64,000 nt of DNA from an uncultured Flavobacteriaceae bacterium (GCA_947501845.1 CANMXP010000016.1:41929-105928); one strand, 5' to 3'; shown: positions 1 to 11,927, counted from the first letter of the stretch. The notes: generated from the sequence alone by a model not told the origin. Made by a program: numbers and translations.

Positions 1-371
1 GCAAAATACACAGGGCATTTTGCTGACAAATATGTGGCCAGTAACAAGTTATCGCTAGAACCATTTGCCATTTTAGAAAGTGTATTAGCTGTTGCTGGGG
101 CAATAACAAAAACATCGGCCCAGAGACCTAAGTCTACATGATTATTCCATACAGCATTATCATCTTCTTCGTTTGTAAAAGATGAATGTACAGGATGTTT
201 TGAAAGTGTAGATAAGGTTAAAGGGGTAATAAAATCTTTAGAGGCTGGCGTCATAACTACTTTTACGTTAGCGCCTGCCTTTATAAATAACCTTACTAAT
301 GAAGCAGTTTTATAAGCGGCAATACCAGCACTGATGCCTAAAAGTATATTTTTGCCGCTTAGTATTGACAT
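1..371 (-). CDS. coaBC: Bifunctional phosphopantothenoylcysteine decarboxylase/phosphopantothenate-cysteine ligase (N-terminal part, cut by window edge)
   Basis: The gene starts with an ATG at 369-371 on the minus strand and runs off the left edge, so only the first ~123 residues are visible. They start MSILSGKNILLGISAGIAAY, the flavoprotein fold of the CoaC decarboxylase half, which uses FMN to decarboxylate phosphopantothenoylcysteine in coenzyme A synthesis. The run NHVDLGLWADVFVIAPATAN carries the conserved active-site histidine and the flavin-binding APAT(A)N segment of Dfp/CoaC enzymes, followed by the family's SKMANG. The CoaB ligase half would lie outside the window. It follows the omega-subunit gene by 8 bp, an arrangement seen in other Bacteroidota. 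The call is firm for the visible half. Confidence 0.93.
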   Translation of the reverse strand, partial: MSILSGKNILLGISAGIAAYKTASLVRLFIKAGANVKVVMTPASKDFITPLTLSTLSKHPVHSSFTNEEDDNAVWNNHVDLGLWADVFVIAPATANTLSKMANGSSDNLLLATYLSAKCPVYF

Positions 372-379
372 TTTAAAAA

Positions 380-709
380 TTATTCCTGAGAATCGTCCTC
401 AGTATTTCTAAAATAAATTTTATCGGTTAACCATTCTTGAACAGCTAACGCATGAGGCTTTGGCAATTTTTCGTAAAATTTAGAAACCTCAATTTGCTCT
501 TTATTTTCAAAGATTTCTTCAAGACTATCATTATAAGTAGCAAATTCATCTAACTTATCAATAAGTTCCTTTTTAATCTCTGTGTTAATTTGCTCTGCAC
601 GTCTTGCGATTATAGAAATTGACTCGTAGATGTTTTCTGTAGGCTCGTCAATTTGATTTCTATCGTATGTTACAGTATTAACTGGAGCATTGGTTTTTTT
701 TAAATCCAT
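380..709 (-). CDS. rpoZ: DNA-directed RNA polymerase omega-type subunit
   Basis: A 109-residue soluble protein. I chose the ATG at 707-709 (product MDLKKTNAPVNTVTYDRN) because family members start MDLKK; an in-frame ATG at 713-715 would add only two residues. The segment IYESISIIARRAEQIN matches the omega/Rpb6 signature (an A-R-R-A-type helix that clamps the beta-prime C-terminus). The C-terminus, with KPHALAVQEWL, is typical of the Bacteroidota version, which is longer than E. coli omega. It sits between bamD and coaBC with gaps of 12 and 8 bp, so all three are likely co-transcribed. Its role in polymerase assembly comes from the family. Confidence 0.85.
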   Translation of the reverse strand: MDLKKTNAPVNTVTYDRNQIDEPTENIYESISIIARRAEQINTEIKKELIDKLDEFATYNDSLEEIFENKEQIEVSKFYEKLPKPHALAVQEWLTDKIYFRNTEDDSQE

Positions 710-721
710 TGTCATTGTTAT

Positions 722-1549
722 TTAACTTTTAGTGCTATAATTTTTTAATTCTTCATCTAAGGTTGTTGCCATACCATCTGCATCTTCTATAAATTTTGAG
801 TTTGCATATAGTTTTTTAAATGAAGCATAATATTCTTTTGCTGTTTTAAGGCGATTCTTTTTTAAAGGCACTATGCCGTCAATTGTCTTTTTATATTCTC
901 TACTATTAATCGCTAATTTGTAAGCAGAATCTAATCTATAAAATAAGGCTTCTTCACGTAATGTAGATCCAGGAAAATCGAAAACGAAATTATCGAACGA
1001 TTTAATAGATGCTGGAAAATCTGATATGTGATTGTATTGCTTTGCAATACTAAAAGCTTTCTTTTCTAGTTTAAAATCCAGTTCTTTAACTAATTTATTT
1101 GCCTCAGAAAGGTGTTCGGATTCTGGGAATAAATTTATAAACTCCTGAAGTTTTTCTATGGCTTCTTTTGTTTCCGTCTGGTCTTTAGTATAAATAGGAG
1201 ATAGCATATAATAACTCTTTGCACTTAAAAAAGAAGCTTCTTCCAGCTTTTCACTTTTTGGGTAGCTGGTTGCAAAACGCTCAAATTGATAGCCCGAAAT
1301 ATAGTAGTCTTTCATTTTATAAAATGAATTAGAATACAAATACATTAGTTTTTCGGCTTGAGGTTTTCCCCTATAATTAGGTACAATTTGAGCAAAAAGT
1401 CTATTAGCCTTAGAAAACTTACCTTCATTATAAAGCGTTTCCCCCATTTTGAACTTATCAGCGATACTTTCAGATTTTAAGACCTTTTGATATTCACTAC
1501 AACTGTTAAAAACAGCAAAAATTATTAATATGTAAAAAAGCTTTTTCAT
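722..1549 (-). CDS. bamD: Outer membrane protein assembly lipoprotein BamD
   Basis: A 275-residue lipoprotein. The N-terminus MKKLFYILIIFAVFNSCSEY has a short hydrophobic signal and a lipobox-type cysteine. Tetratricopeptide-like helix pairs follow (for example MKDYYISGYQFERFATSYPKS and SIKSFDNFVFDFPGSTLREEA), the TPR architecture of BamD/YfiO, which with BamA inserts beta-barrel proteins into the outer membrane. The length suits the family. It is the first gene of the bamD-rpoZ-coaBC group. No consensus promoter was found in the 208 bp upstream, apart from a CAAAATTA (minus-strand TAATTTTG) at 1658-1665 that lacks a well-placed TTG. Confidence 0.92.
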   Translation of the reverse strand: MKKLFYILIIFAVFNSCSEYQKVLKSESIADKFKMGETLYNEGKFSKANRLFAQIVPNYRGKPQAEKLMYLYSNSFYKMKDYYISGYQFERFATSYPKSEKLEEASFLSAKSYYMLSPIYTKDQTETKEAIEKLQEFINLFPESEHLSEANKLVKELDFKLEKKAFSIAKQYNHISDFPASIKSFDNFVFDFPGSTLREEALFYRLDSAYKLAINSREYKKTIDGIVPLKKNRLKTAKEYYASFKKLYANSKFIEDADGMATTLDEELKNYSTKS

Positions 1550-1757
1550 TTGTTATTTTTCACTATTTAAAAGATTCTTATGAAATTCTGTACTGAAATA
1601 CCTCAAACATTATTAGCATTTTAGCCATGCTTATTCCATAGATTTTTAAACAGAATGCAAAATTAAGTTATTAATATGGATTTTAAAAATATTATTTCAA
1701 GGCTAAAATAATTGCTTAAACTCAGTAATCATAAGGTTTAAGTATTATTTAACAGTC

Positions 1758-2636
1758 CTAAAACTCATTTACAAAAGCTCTTATCTTTTCTTTTAACTCG
1801 TTAGATGCTGGTACTAGTGGTAATCTTACACTATCCTGACATAAATTTAATGCTTCGAAAACTGCCTTTATTCCTGCAGGATTATTTTCTTCAAAAATAT
1901 AACTAATAATGTCCATTAATTTAAAATGATACTTATAAGCTGCTTTAGTTTCACCTTTTAAACCTAACCGTATCATCTCCGAAAATGCTTTAGGATATGC
2001 TTGCCCTATAACAGAAATAACACCTGCTCCACCTGCTAAAACAACGCCTAAAGCCAAATCATCATCACCCGAAATAATTAAAAAATCTTCTGGTTTATTC
2101 TTTAATAACTCTAAATATTGAGATACATTGTTTCCAGCTTCTTTTATGCCTATAATATTTTCAAAATCTCTGGCTAATCGTAAGGTCGTTTCTGTTTCGA
2201 CATTCTTAGATGTTCTTCCAGGGACATTATACAAAATAATGTCTACTGGTGATGCTTCAGAAATAGCCTTGAAATGCTGATAAATACCTTCTTGAGTTGG
2301 TTTAGTATAATATGGAGATACAGATAAGATTGCATCTATACTATTTAAATCTGTCGTTTTTATTTCCTCAATAACTGCAGCAGTATTATTTCCACCAATT
2401 CCCAGAACCATAGGTAAACGCCCATTATTGGCATTAGAAATAGTTGCTATTACCTCTTTTTTCTCTTGTTTGGTAAGTGTTACGCTTTCTGCTGTTGTAC
2501 CACAAATTACGAGGTAGTCGGTACCGTTGTCAATATTGAAGTTTACAATATTGGCTAAAGCATCATGGTCTACACTCAAATCTGATTTAAAGGGTGTAAC
2601 CAAAGCAACTCCGGTTCCTAAAAACTTACTGTTCAT
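1758..2636 (-). CDS. dapA: 4-hydroxy-tetrahydrodipicolinate synthase
   Basis: A 292-residue cytosolic aldolase that condenses pyruvate with aspartate semialdehyde, the first committed step to diaminopimelate and lysine. The GTTAES motif (substrate carboxylate binding), the catalytic tyrosine in YNVPGRT and the Schiff-base lysine in IGIKEAG are all present in the TIM-barrel order. The length is standard. It starts 1 bp after the stop of the DUF6913 gene at 2638, so the two probably share a transcript. dapF lies in the same window at 22277-23050 in a separate operon. Confidence 0.96.
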   Translation of the reverse strand: MNSKFLGTGVALVTPFKSDLSVDHDALANIVNFNIDNGTDYLVICGTTAESVTLTKQEKKEVIATISNANNGRLPMVLGIGGNNTAAVIEEIKTTDLNSIDAILSVSPYYTKPTQEGIYQHFKAISEASPVDIILYNVPGRTSKNVETETTLRLARDFENIIGIKEAGNNVSQYLELLKNKPEDFLIISGDDDLALGVVLAGGAGVISVIGQAYPKAFSEMIRLGLKGETKAAYKYHFKLMDIISYIFEENNPAGIKAVFEALNLCQDSVRLPLVPASNELKEKIRAFVNEF

Positions 2637-2637
2637 T

Positions 2638-3156
2638 CTAAATTTTATTTAATATGGTTAGATATTTAATTGTCTCTTCTTTAAATATGTTAAATTCTTT
2701 TAGCTTGGTTTTAATAATTAGATCATTCATACGCTCATCACTATTCGCTATTCCAATTTTTAGCTGTGCTATAGACTTTGCAGTAATCATCTTTAACTCT
2801 AAAACGTCTTCGGTATAGTAACTAATTAAAGCATCGTATTTAGTATCTAAAAATGTCTGTAATTCTACATTTTTCACGGTGCCATTCCAACCAAAATCCT
2901 TAGGACTAAAACAAACATCCCAAGAAGTCAGGGTACTTTTATCATTTTCAGAAAAAGCAATGATCTTTAGCTTATTATCGCGAATTTTTAAAAAAGTCGC
3001 AAATTTTCTAAATAAGTCAAAGTCATCAATTTCATCAATATTCAAGATAACACCTAGACTTTCAATCTTCTTATCAGTAACATTTAGTTGTCTTTCTGAT
3101 AACAATTTGTTCAAGTGCTTTTTATTGGAATTTTCTTTAAAACCCTTTAAAATCAT
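2638..3156 (-). CDS. DUF6913 family protein
   Basis: A 172-residue soluble protein, lysine-rich and without a signal peptide or membrane segment. It matches my recollection of the Bacteroidota DUF6913 family, whose members commonly precede dapA. Recognisable segments are an N-terminal helical start ([15 protein letters not shown]), a Rossmann-like beta-alpha pattern and the [11 protein letters not shown] region. The function is unknown; the tight coupling to dapA is the only hint. A TACCTTTG promoter element lies 19 bp upstream of the start. Confidence 0.7.
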   Translation of the reverse strand: MILKGFKENSNKKHLNKLLSERQLNVTDKKIESLGVILNIDEIDDFDLFRKFATFLKIRDNKLKIIAFSENDKSTLTSWDVCFSPKDFGWNGTVKNVELQTFLDTKYDALISYYTEDVLELKMITAKSIAQLKIGIANSDERMNDLIIKTKLKEFNIFKEETIKYLTILNKI

Positions 3157-3174
3157 TTATCTTTATACTTTGCG

Positions 3175-3182
3175 CAAAGGTA
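3175..3182 (-). promoter_or_regulatory. Bacteroidota -7 element (TACCTTTG) for the DUF6913-dapA pair
   Basis: The plus-strand CAAAGGTA reads TACCTTTG on the minus strand, a perfect match to TAnnTTTG. It is placed for a transcript starting about 12 nt before the ATG at 3156. No TTG is found at the usual 17-23 bp upstream, so the promoter would be a partial match. Confidence 0.4.
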
Positions 3183-3213
3183 GCAAAAGTACATTCAAAA
3201 TATCTGTTTATAT

Positions 3214-3978
3214 ATGAGGTTAACACATTTTATTTTTTTGTTATATATTTTCACCTTTTTTAACTGCAAGCAACCTAAATTAGGGCTAACAAAAATTGAA
3301 GGAAAGCAAATTGAGATTACCGACACACTTCCTATTGCTTCTGAAATTGAAGCTTATATAAAACCTTACAGAAACCATATTGAGAAGGATTTAGACAGTG
3401 TTTTAGCGTATTCTATTAGCACTTATTCTAAATCTAACGGTGAGCTTAATACAGCCATTGGAAATTTTATGGCTGATGCTGTTTATGACGAAGCTAATCC
3501 TATTTTTAAAAATAGGACTGGTAAAAATATTGACATGGTATTGTTAAATCATGGTGGCATTCGATCTATTTTATCAAAAGGGAATGTAACAAAAAGGACT
3601 GCTTATGAGCTAATGCCTTTTGAGAATAGTATTGTTGTTGTAGCAATGAAAGGTAGTCAAATAGACAGTTTAACAAATTACTTGATAAAAAGAAAAAGAG
3701 CGCATCCAATATCTAAGCTTAAATTGTCTATAAATGAAAATGATAAAATAGTTGAAGCTAAAATAAAAGGTAAGGATGTTAAATCTGATAACATATATTA
3801 TGTGGCTACAAACGATTATTTATATAACGGTGGTGACAGTATGTCCTTTTTTAAAACAAATGATAGTCTTTATGTTTTAAATTACAAAATCAGAAATGCT
3901 TTGATCGACCATTTTAAAAAGGCAGATACTATTAGCCCTGTAATTGATAACAGATTCATTCAAATAAAAAACAAATGA
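3214..3978 (+). CDS. 5'-nucleotidase C-terminal-domain lipoprotein
   Basis: A 254-residue protein whose N-terminus MRLTHFIFLLYIFTFFNC is a lipoprotein signal ending in a lipobox cysteine. The rest matches the substrate-binding C-terminal domain of UshA-type 5'-nucleotidases: GNFMADAV, VLLNHGGIRS, ELMPFENSIV and the late YYVATNDYLYNGGDSM. The metallophosphatase domain that normally sits N-terminal to it in the same chain is instead encoded by the next gene, which overlaps by 4 bp (ATGA). I infer that the two proteins form one two-chain enzyme hydrolysing nucleotides or related phosphoesters outside the inner membrane. Confidence 0.85.
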   Translation: MRLTHFIFLLYIFTFFNCKQPKLGLTKIEGKQIEITDTLPIASEIEAYIKPYRNHIEKDLDSVLAYSISTYSKSNGELNTAIGNFMADAVYDEANPIFKNRTGKNIDMVLLNHGGIRSILSKGNVTKRTAYELMPFENSIVVVAMKGSQIDSLTNYLIKRKRAHPISKLKLSINENDKIVEAKIKGKDVKSDNIYYVATNDYLYNGGDSMSFFKTNDSLYVLNYKIRNALIDHFKKADTISPVIDNRFIQIKNK

Positions 3979-4892
3979 AACGTAGAGATTTTATACAACA
4001 AGCATCAGCAGGAACTGCACTGGTTACAATCGGCAGTTTAGGCTTGCAATCTTTCACTAATGCAGTCCCTACAAAAAAAATAACGATTCTACATACCAAC
4101 GACGTACATAGTCATATAGATGCTTTTGGACCAGAAGATGGTAGAAATGCAAACAAAGGCGGAGTTGCCAGAAGAGCCAGTTTGATTGAATCTATTAGAA
4201 ATGAAAATCCCAATACACTTCTACTTGATGCTGGTGATATTTTTCAAGGAACCCCATATTTTAATTATTATGGTGGTGAATTAGAATTTAAATTAATGAG
4301 TAAATTAAAATATGATGCAGCCACCATAGGCAATCATGATTTTGATAATGGTATTGATGGTTTATATGCCCAATTAGAACATGCCGAATTCCAATTTGTT
4401 TCGGCTAATTACGACTTCACCAATACAATCATGAATACGCATACCAAGCCTTACAAAATATTTAAAAAGGATGGGATAAAAATAGGTGTTTTTGGACTTG
4501 GAATCGAGCTAAATGGTTTAGTTGATCCATCCATGTATAAAGAAACCAAGTATTTAGACCCCATTGAGATTGCTCAAGACATGTCTCGAACTTTAAAAAC
4601 AGAAGCACACTGCGACTTGATAATTTGCTTATCGCATTTAGGGTATAATTATAGGAAAAATCCAAATAAAATAAGCGATTTAAAGTTGGCTGCTGCCACA
4701 AAAGATATAGATTTAATCATTGGTGGACATACCCATACTTTTTTATCTAAACCCACAATTGTTAAAAATATTGAAGAAAAAAATATGCTTGTAAACCAAG
4801 TGGGCTGTTACGGTATTAATCTTGGTAAAATTGATTTTTACTTCGATTCTGATAAAAATATTTCAGCCAATGGCATATCTATAGTTGTTTAG
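3975..4892 (+). CDS. Metallophosphatase (5'-nucleotidase N-terminal domain), Tat-exported
   Basis: A 305-residue calcineurin-like phosphoesterase. The start MKRRDFIQQAS carries a twin-arginine motif followed by a hydrophobic stretch, so it is probably exported folded. The metal ligands appear in order: HTNDVHSH, DAGDIFQG, GNHDFDNG, an LSHLGY histidine and GGHTHTF. It ends after this domain, where ordinary UshA enzymes continue into the substrate-binding domain supplied here by the preceding gene. Its stop codon overlaps the stop of the convergent gene at 4889. The hydrolase role is confident; the exact substrate is not visible. Confidence 0.88.
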   Translation: MKRRDFIQQASAGTALVTIGSLGLQSFTNAVPTKKITILHTNDVHSHIDAFGPEDGRNANKGGVARRASLIESIRNENPNTLLLDAGDIFQGTPYFNYYGGELEFKLMSKLKYDAATIGNHDFDNGIDGLYAQLEHAEFQFVSANYDFTNTIMNTHTKPYKIFKKDGIKIGVFGLGIELNGLVDPSMYKETKYLDPIEIAQDMSRTLKTEAHCDLIICLSHLGYNYRKNPNKISDLKLAAATKDIDLIIGGHTHTFLSKPTIVKNIEEKNMLVNQVGCYGINLGKIDFYFDSDKNISANGISIVV

Positions 4893-5629
4893 GCCCAAAT
4901 ATTATCTGAAGTAAACTTTTGCCTTATTTTATAAATAGTCTTTTTGTATTTATTATCTGATATAATATACCTAAAAATAAAATAGAGTCCAGCCCCATAA
5001 AAGACTCTGTGGAGCATTTCAAAACTCCAATGGTATAAATAATAAAGGTTAACGTAATTCAAAATGGTAGAAAAAATTATAAAAATGACAGCTACTAAAA
5101 ATAATATGGACTGTCTTGACTGCGTATTTAAATAAACACCAAAAGAGATAAAGGCCAATACAATTAACGATAAGCTTTTTAAACCAAACAAAAGCACCTC
5201 TGTATTATCTGAAATAATGACCTTTAAGATAGTGTATAAGAAGAATAAGTTTATTACAAAAACACCAAGCAAATATACCCCTATTAATTTATCAACTTTA
5301 AATAACTTAAATTTAGGAACCACTATAGCTATTAAATACAAATAACTTAAAAAGTAAAGAATACTGGAGACCTTAACAAAAGTTTCATTTGAAAAAAAAG
5401 TTAAAGAAATATCTCCAAGAAATGAAAAGAATAAAAAAGAAATAAAAATGACTCCTAAAGTTTTATACTTTACAAGATAAAATATTAAAAGTACAGGAAT
5501 AAATAAAGCCATGGTCGACTTTAGCATTAATGAATTTTGGGTAAAAGTAACAAATGCGTTTATCGCTAACAATCCTAATAAGGCACCAAAAAACATTTTA
5601 TTAAAAGTAAGGTTAAGCCAATTTTTCAT
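4889..5629 (-). CDS. Integral membrane protein, possibly YhhN/TMEM86-like
   Basis: A 246-residue, very hydrophobic protein with about eight predicted membrane helices. The pieces LKSTMALFIPVLL and SFLGDISL resemble the KP-start and GD motifs of the YhhN (lysoplasmalogenase) family, but the match is distant and I would not assign activity. A second gene of the same size and architecture lies 0.6 kb away at 6196-6939, with the DoxX gene between them. A well-formed promoter lies at 5654-5681. The call as a membrane protein is firm; the family is tentative. Confidence 0.6.
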   Translation of the reverse strand: MKNWLNLTFNKMFFGALLGLLAINAFVTFTQNSLMLKSTMALFIPVLLIFYLVKYKTLGVIFISFLFFSFLGDISLTFFSNETFVKVSSILYFLSYLYLIAIVVPKFKLFKVDKLIGVYLLGVFVINLFFLYTILKVIISDNTEVLLFGLKSLSLIVLAFISFGVYLNTQSRQSILFLVAVIFIIFSTILNYVNLYYLYHWSFEMLHRVFYGAGLYFIFRYIISDNKYKKTIYKIRQKFTSDNIWA

Positions 5630-5653
5630 GATTTCACGGTTAGTAGGTTATTT

Positions 5654-5681
5654 CAAATATAAAAATATAATTCAATTTCAA
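5654..5681 (-). promoter_or_regulatory. Promoter TTG-N17-TATATTTG for the membrane protein gene
   Basis: On the minus strand the -7 element TATATTTG (plus-strand 5654-5661) is preceded by TTG (5679-5681) with a 17-bp spacer, a full match to the Bacteroidota consensus. The transcript would start about 20 nt before the ATG at 5629. Confidence 0.6.
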
Positions 5682-5807
5682 CGATAAAAACACGCTTTTT
5701 ATCGATTTTTAATTAAAAATATGCCGTTTATCCATAAAATTTAATGGCCTATTGATAAGTAACCTTAAAAATTGCGTCTAAATTTTTAGTTTATAAATTC
5801 GTACAAG

Positions 5808-6191
5808 ATGAAAAAATATTTCACACTAGCCTTAAGAATAATAGTTGCCATTATTTTAATACAAACTTTGCGATTTAAATTTACCGCACATCCAGATAGT
5901 GTTTATATTTTTAGTCAAGTTGGTTTAGAACCATATGGCCGAATAGGTATTGGGATTTTAGAACTCATAGCTGGCATTTTATTACTTATACCAAAAACAA
6001 TATGGATGGGTGCAGTGCTTACTTTAGGTGTCATTGGAGGTGCTATTTTTATGCATTTAGCACAACTTGGAATAGAAGTAAATAATGATGGAGGTATTTT
6101 ATTCATTACTGCTATTGTTACATTTATTCTTTCTGCAACAATACTTTATCTTTACAAAAGCGATATCCCTTTTATCAAAAAAACACCTTGA
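5808..6191 (+). CDS. DoxX family membrane protein
   Basis: A 127-residue protein with four membrane helices. The early LRFKFTAHP segment is followed by ELIAGILLLIP and LTLGVIGGAIFMHL, the usual DoxX/SURF4-like helix pattern with a conserved glutamate and histidine. Family members are linked to quinone or redox functions, but no substrate can be read here. A possible promoter, TTG (5772-5774)-N19-TAAATTCG (5794-5801), would give an almost leaderless transcript. Its stop is 4 bp from that of the convergent gene. Confidence 0.8.
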   Translation: MKKYFTLALRIIVAIILIQTLRFKFTAHPDSVYIFSQVGLEPYGRIGIGILELIAGILLLIPKTIWMGAVLTLGVIGGAIFMHLAQLGIEVNNDGGILFITAIVTFILSATILYLYKSDIPFIKKTP

Positions 6192-6195
6192 AACC

Positions 6196-6939
6196 CTATT
6201 CCATCACCATATACTTTTCTTCTTTATTCAATTCGTTCAATAACTTTGATTGTTGATAGAAAAAGTATAAAGCGACCAAGGTAAGCGTTGTAGAAATAAA
6301 ATTAAGCAGACTCCTTTCTGCTATATAAAAGTATGCTACTTGCATAACTTCTGAAAACACGATACACAATGCCCCTATAAATAAGTACAAGGATTTCTTA
6401 TTGTCTCTATAAAAATAATTCAATAACGCAACAGATAACAGTAAGAGCATGATAATATTGTATGTCATCTCCAAATAATATTGACTCATCCGTTCCATAT
6501 TTAAACTTGGTAGTAGTATAATTTGCAAAACATACACCAAGTATATATTCAAAATTGTTAAAACAATTAAATGAATCTTAAAATGCCTTAATACATAGTA
6601 TAAGCTTAGAGATTTAGTTATTTTTATAACTAAAAATAAGTATCCCAACATAAACAATATATTGCCTCCGTAATAATCAATATCATACAAAATAGTATTT
6701 TTATTATCTGGCAAATATTCAATTATTATCCCAAGTAAATCTGAAACTGAATAGCATAAAATAAATAACGTAAAGAATATATTTTTTCTTTTAACGAAAA
6801 ACATATAAATTAGCGCTATTATTGGACTAATTAAGTAATCTAGATTAAATGCAAGGGACTCATTGCCATTAAATTCGAAAACGGTAAATAATACATATAC
6901 TAATAAAACTAAACCAACCAAGACTTTCGACTTGTACAT
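6196..6939 (-). CDS. Integral membrane protein, same architecture as the 4889-5629 protein
   Basis: A 247-residue polytopic membrane protein with about eight hydrophobic segments. It has the same length and helix spacing as the product of 4889-5629, including an aromatic, tyrosine-rich middle and a late segment ALCIVFSEVMQVAYF that aligns in position with the other's VIFIIFSTILNYVNLY. This suggests an old duplication around the DoxX gene. I do not recognise a characterised family. A strong promoter lies at 6963-6996. Confidence 0.6.
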   Translation of the reverse strand: MYKSKVLVGLVLLVYVLFTVFEFNGNESLAFNLDYLISPIIALIYMFFVKRKNIFFTLFILCYSVSDLLGIIIEYLPDNKNTILYDIDYYGGNILFMLGYLFLVIKITKSLSLYYVLRHFKIHLIVLTILNIYLVYVLQIILLPSLNMERMSQYYLEMTYNIIMLLLLSVALLNYFYRDNKKSLYLFIGALCIVFSEVMQVAYFYIAERSLLNFISTTLTLVALYFFYQQSKLLNELNKEEKYMVME

Positions 6940-6962
6940 AATAGCTAATTTTTGTTATGGGA

Positions 6963-6996
6963 CAAATATAGATAATTTTTGATAATAAAATAGCAA
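6963..6996 (-). promoter_or_regulatory. Promoter TTG-N23-TATATTTG
   Basis: The minus-strand -7 element TATATTTG lies at 6963-6970 and the -33 TTG (at the end of a T run) at 6994-6996, 23 bp apart, within the Bacteroidota range. The ATG of the downstream gene is at 6939, giving a leader of about 20 nt. Confidence 0.6.
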
Positions 6997-7048
6997 AAAA
7001 TTACTTTTTATCGGCTAAAAAACGTATTTCATCGATTATTTTTGTGAA

Positions 7049-9913
<2,865 letters not shown>

Positions 9914-9917
<4 letters not shown>

Positions 9918-10405
9918 AAATCCTTTATCATCCATACACCGCAAGAATAATGACCAGTACTTCCCAATGCTTCTTTTAAATGTTTAAATCCATAATTTTC
10001 ATAAATATGAATAGCAGCTTTTAACTGCGATGCAGATTCTAAATAACATTTTTTATAACCTAACTCTTCAGCAGATTGCAAACATTTTTCAAACATCAAT
10101 TTACCATAACCTTTACCCCTTACTTTTGGTGAGAAATACATCTTCTGAATTTCGCAAATATCAGCTTCAAAATCTTTTAAAGGCTTAATTCCTGCACCCC
10201 CCAAAATCTCTCCGTTATTATCAATAACATAATAAACATCATTATTATTTTGATAAGACTCAAACATTCTAGGAGTTTCTTCATCGGTATATGCTGTCCC
10301 TTCTAAAGGTATTTTAAATTCATGAAAACAATCTCTAATAACCTGTTCTATTTGCTCATTATCCTCATGCCGAATTTCTCGAATAACTATAGTATCTTTA
10401 CTCAC
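9914..10405 (-). CDS. GNAT family N-acetyltransferase
   Basis: The product has ~163 residues when started at the GTG at 10403-10405 (MSKDTIVIREIRHED). An ATG at 10555 would extend it by about 50 residues that look like hydrophobic non-protein sequence and would overlap the divergent gene, so I prefer the GTG. The acetyl-CoA loop KVRGKGYGKLMFEKCL (R-G-x-G-x-G/A type) and the final IYENYGF are clear GNAT hallmarks. The substrate is unknown. It is translationally coupled to prmC through an ATGA overlap. Confidence 0.85.
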
Positions 10406-10460
10406 TTTTAAAAGTATACATTTTGTGCAAGTGAAGATACTTAAATCTAAAAAAAATAGA

Positions 10461-10916
10461 ATGAGGAAAATTATTATTTTATCAACAATATTATTTGCTT
10501 TCTTAAGCTGCTCCGTTAATGAAAAACCGGAGTTTTTATATGTTGAAAACATCAAAGTTCAAGAATCAACCTCTTCGCATATAACTTTTACGGCTAACGC
10601 TTTTTTTAAAAACCCAAATGATATTGGTGGCGAATTAAAAACCGACGAGATTAAGGTTTTTGTAAACGACAATGAAATGGCCACTGTATCAACTAAAAAC
10701 TTTAAGGTGCCAGCAAAAAAAGAATTCTCTATCCCTTTAAAAGCGAATATTCCAACCGATAGTATTTTTAGCAATAAAAATATAGGTGGACTGATTGGAA
10801 GCTTATTTAGTAAAAAAATTAAAGTACAATATAAAGGGGATATTGTATATAAAGCTTTAGGCTTTTCGTTTACTTATAATGTAGACAAAACCGAACAGGT
10901 TAAAATTAAATTGTAA
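10461..10916 (+). CDS. LEA type 2 (WHy domain) lipoprotein
   Basis: A 151-residue lipoprotein that starts at the ATG at 10461 (MRKIIILSTILFAFLSCS), with the lipobox cysteine at residue 17. A reading 12 residues longer would begin with charged sequence before the signal and is unlikely. The body matches the LEA_2/WHy fold: NIKVQESTSSHITFTANAFF, FKNPND and the late KGDIVYKALGFSFTYN. Bacterial members are usually envelope-associated and of unclear function. It is the first gene of an operon with ribD, whose start is 6 bp after its stop. Confidence 0.75.
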   Translation: MRKIIILSTILFAFLSCSVNEKPEFLYVENIKVQESTSSHITFTANAFFKNPNDIGGELKTDEIKVFVNDNEMATVSTKNFKVPAKKEFSIPLKANIPTDSIFSNKNIGGLIGSLFSKKIKVQYKGDIVYKALGFSFTYNVDKTEQVKIKL

Positions 10917-10922
10917 ATACTA

Positions 10923-11927
10923 TTGACTACCCACGAAAAATACATAAAACGTTGTATAGAAATTGCTAAAAACGGTTTAGGAACGGTTAGGTCAAACCCC
11001 ATGGTGGGCTGTGTTATTGTCTATAATAACAAAATTATAGGTGAAGGATTCACAAGTCCTTACGGAGGTAATCATGCAGAGGTTAATGCCATTAATGCTG
11101 TAAAAGACAAAACCTTATTAAAAGAAGCAACTATATATGTCACGTTAGAACCTTGTTCGCATTATGGAAAAACGCCTCCTTGCAGTGATCTCATTATTAA
11201 ACATAAAATTCCCAATGTGGTAGTTGGTTGTATAGATGATAATATAAAAGTGGCTGGCAAAGGAATTAAAAAACTTATAGACGCCAATTGCAATGTTACC
11301 GTAGGCGTTTTAGAGGATGCATGCAAAAAACACCATAAACGTTTTTTTACATTTCATAATCAAAAGCGCCCTTATATTATTTTAAAATGGGCGGAAACGA
11401 GCGATGGGTTTATAGCACCGAAAAACAGAAAAGAACAAAAGCCTGTTTGGATCACCAATAAACATTCCAGACAACTGGTGCATAAATGGCGCGCAGAAGA
11501 ACAAGCTATTTTAGTTGGCACGAATACTGTTTTTCAAGACAATCCGAGCCTAACGGTTAGAGACTGGAAAGGAAACAACCCTATCCGAATTGTTTTAGAC
11601 AAAGATTTAAAACTCTCAAAAAAGTTTTCAATTTTTAATAATAAAGCAGAAACGATTGTAATAAACAAGAATAATATCGATTTCAGCAAACATATTTCTC
11701 AACAAATATGTGATATCCTATATAAAAATGACATCTCATCTGTAATCATAGAAGGCGGGCAAAAAACATTACAAACCTTTATAGATGAAAACTTATGGGA
11801 CGAAGCAAGAGTGTTCATAGGACCTGCTGAATTTAAAGAAGGCATTCTTGCTCCTAAATTTTTGGGCAAGTTAATTTCTGAAGAAAAAATCACATCAGAT
11901 ATTCTTAAAACTTATAAGAATGATTAA
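10923..11927 (+). CDS. ribD: Riboflavin biosynthesis deaminase/reductase RibD
   Basis: A 334-residue bifunctional enzyme of riboflavin synthesis. The zinc deaminase signature is complete: HAEVNAI (His51, Glu53) and PCSHYGKTPPC (Cys78, Cys87). The reductase domain follows from about residue 145 (RPYIILKWAETSDGFIAP) to SSVIIEGGQKTLQTFI. The start must be the TTG at 10923: an in-frame stop lies 9 bp upstream and the next ATG would remove essential N-terminal sequence. The end overlaps the HAD gene by 8 bp. Confidence 0.94.
   Translation: MTTHEKYIKRCIEIAKNGLGTVRSNPMVGCVIVYNNKIIGEGFTSPYGGNHAEVNAINAVKDKTLLKEATIYVTLEPCSHYGKTPPCSDLIIKHKIPNVVVGCIDDNIKVAGKGIKKLIDANCNVTVGVLEDACKKHHKRFFTFHNQKRPYIILKWAETSDGFIAPKNRKEQKPVWITNKHSRQLVHKWRAEEQAILVGTNTVFQDNPSLTVRDWKGNNPIRIVLDKDLKLSKKFSIFNNKAETIVINKNNIDFSKHISQQICDILYKNDISSVIIEGGQKTLQTFIDENLWDEARVFIGPAEFKEGILAPKFLGKLISEEKITSDILKTYKND

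Noticed and set aside
10406..10555. N-terminal extension of the acetyltransferase to an ATG at 10555
   Set aside because: The extra residues are hydrophobic and unlike GNAT proteins, and the extension would overlap the divergent lipoprotein gene.
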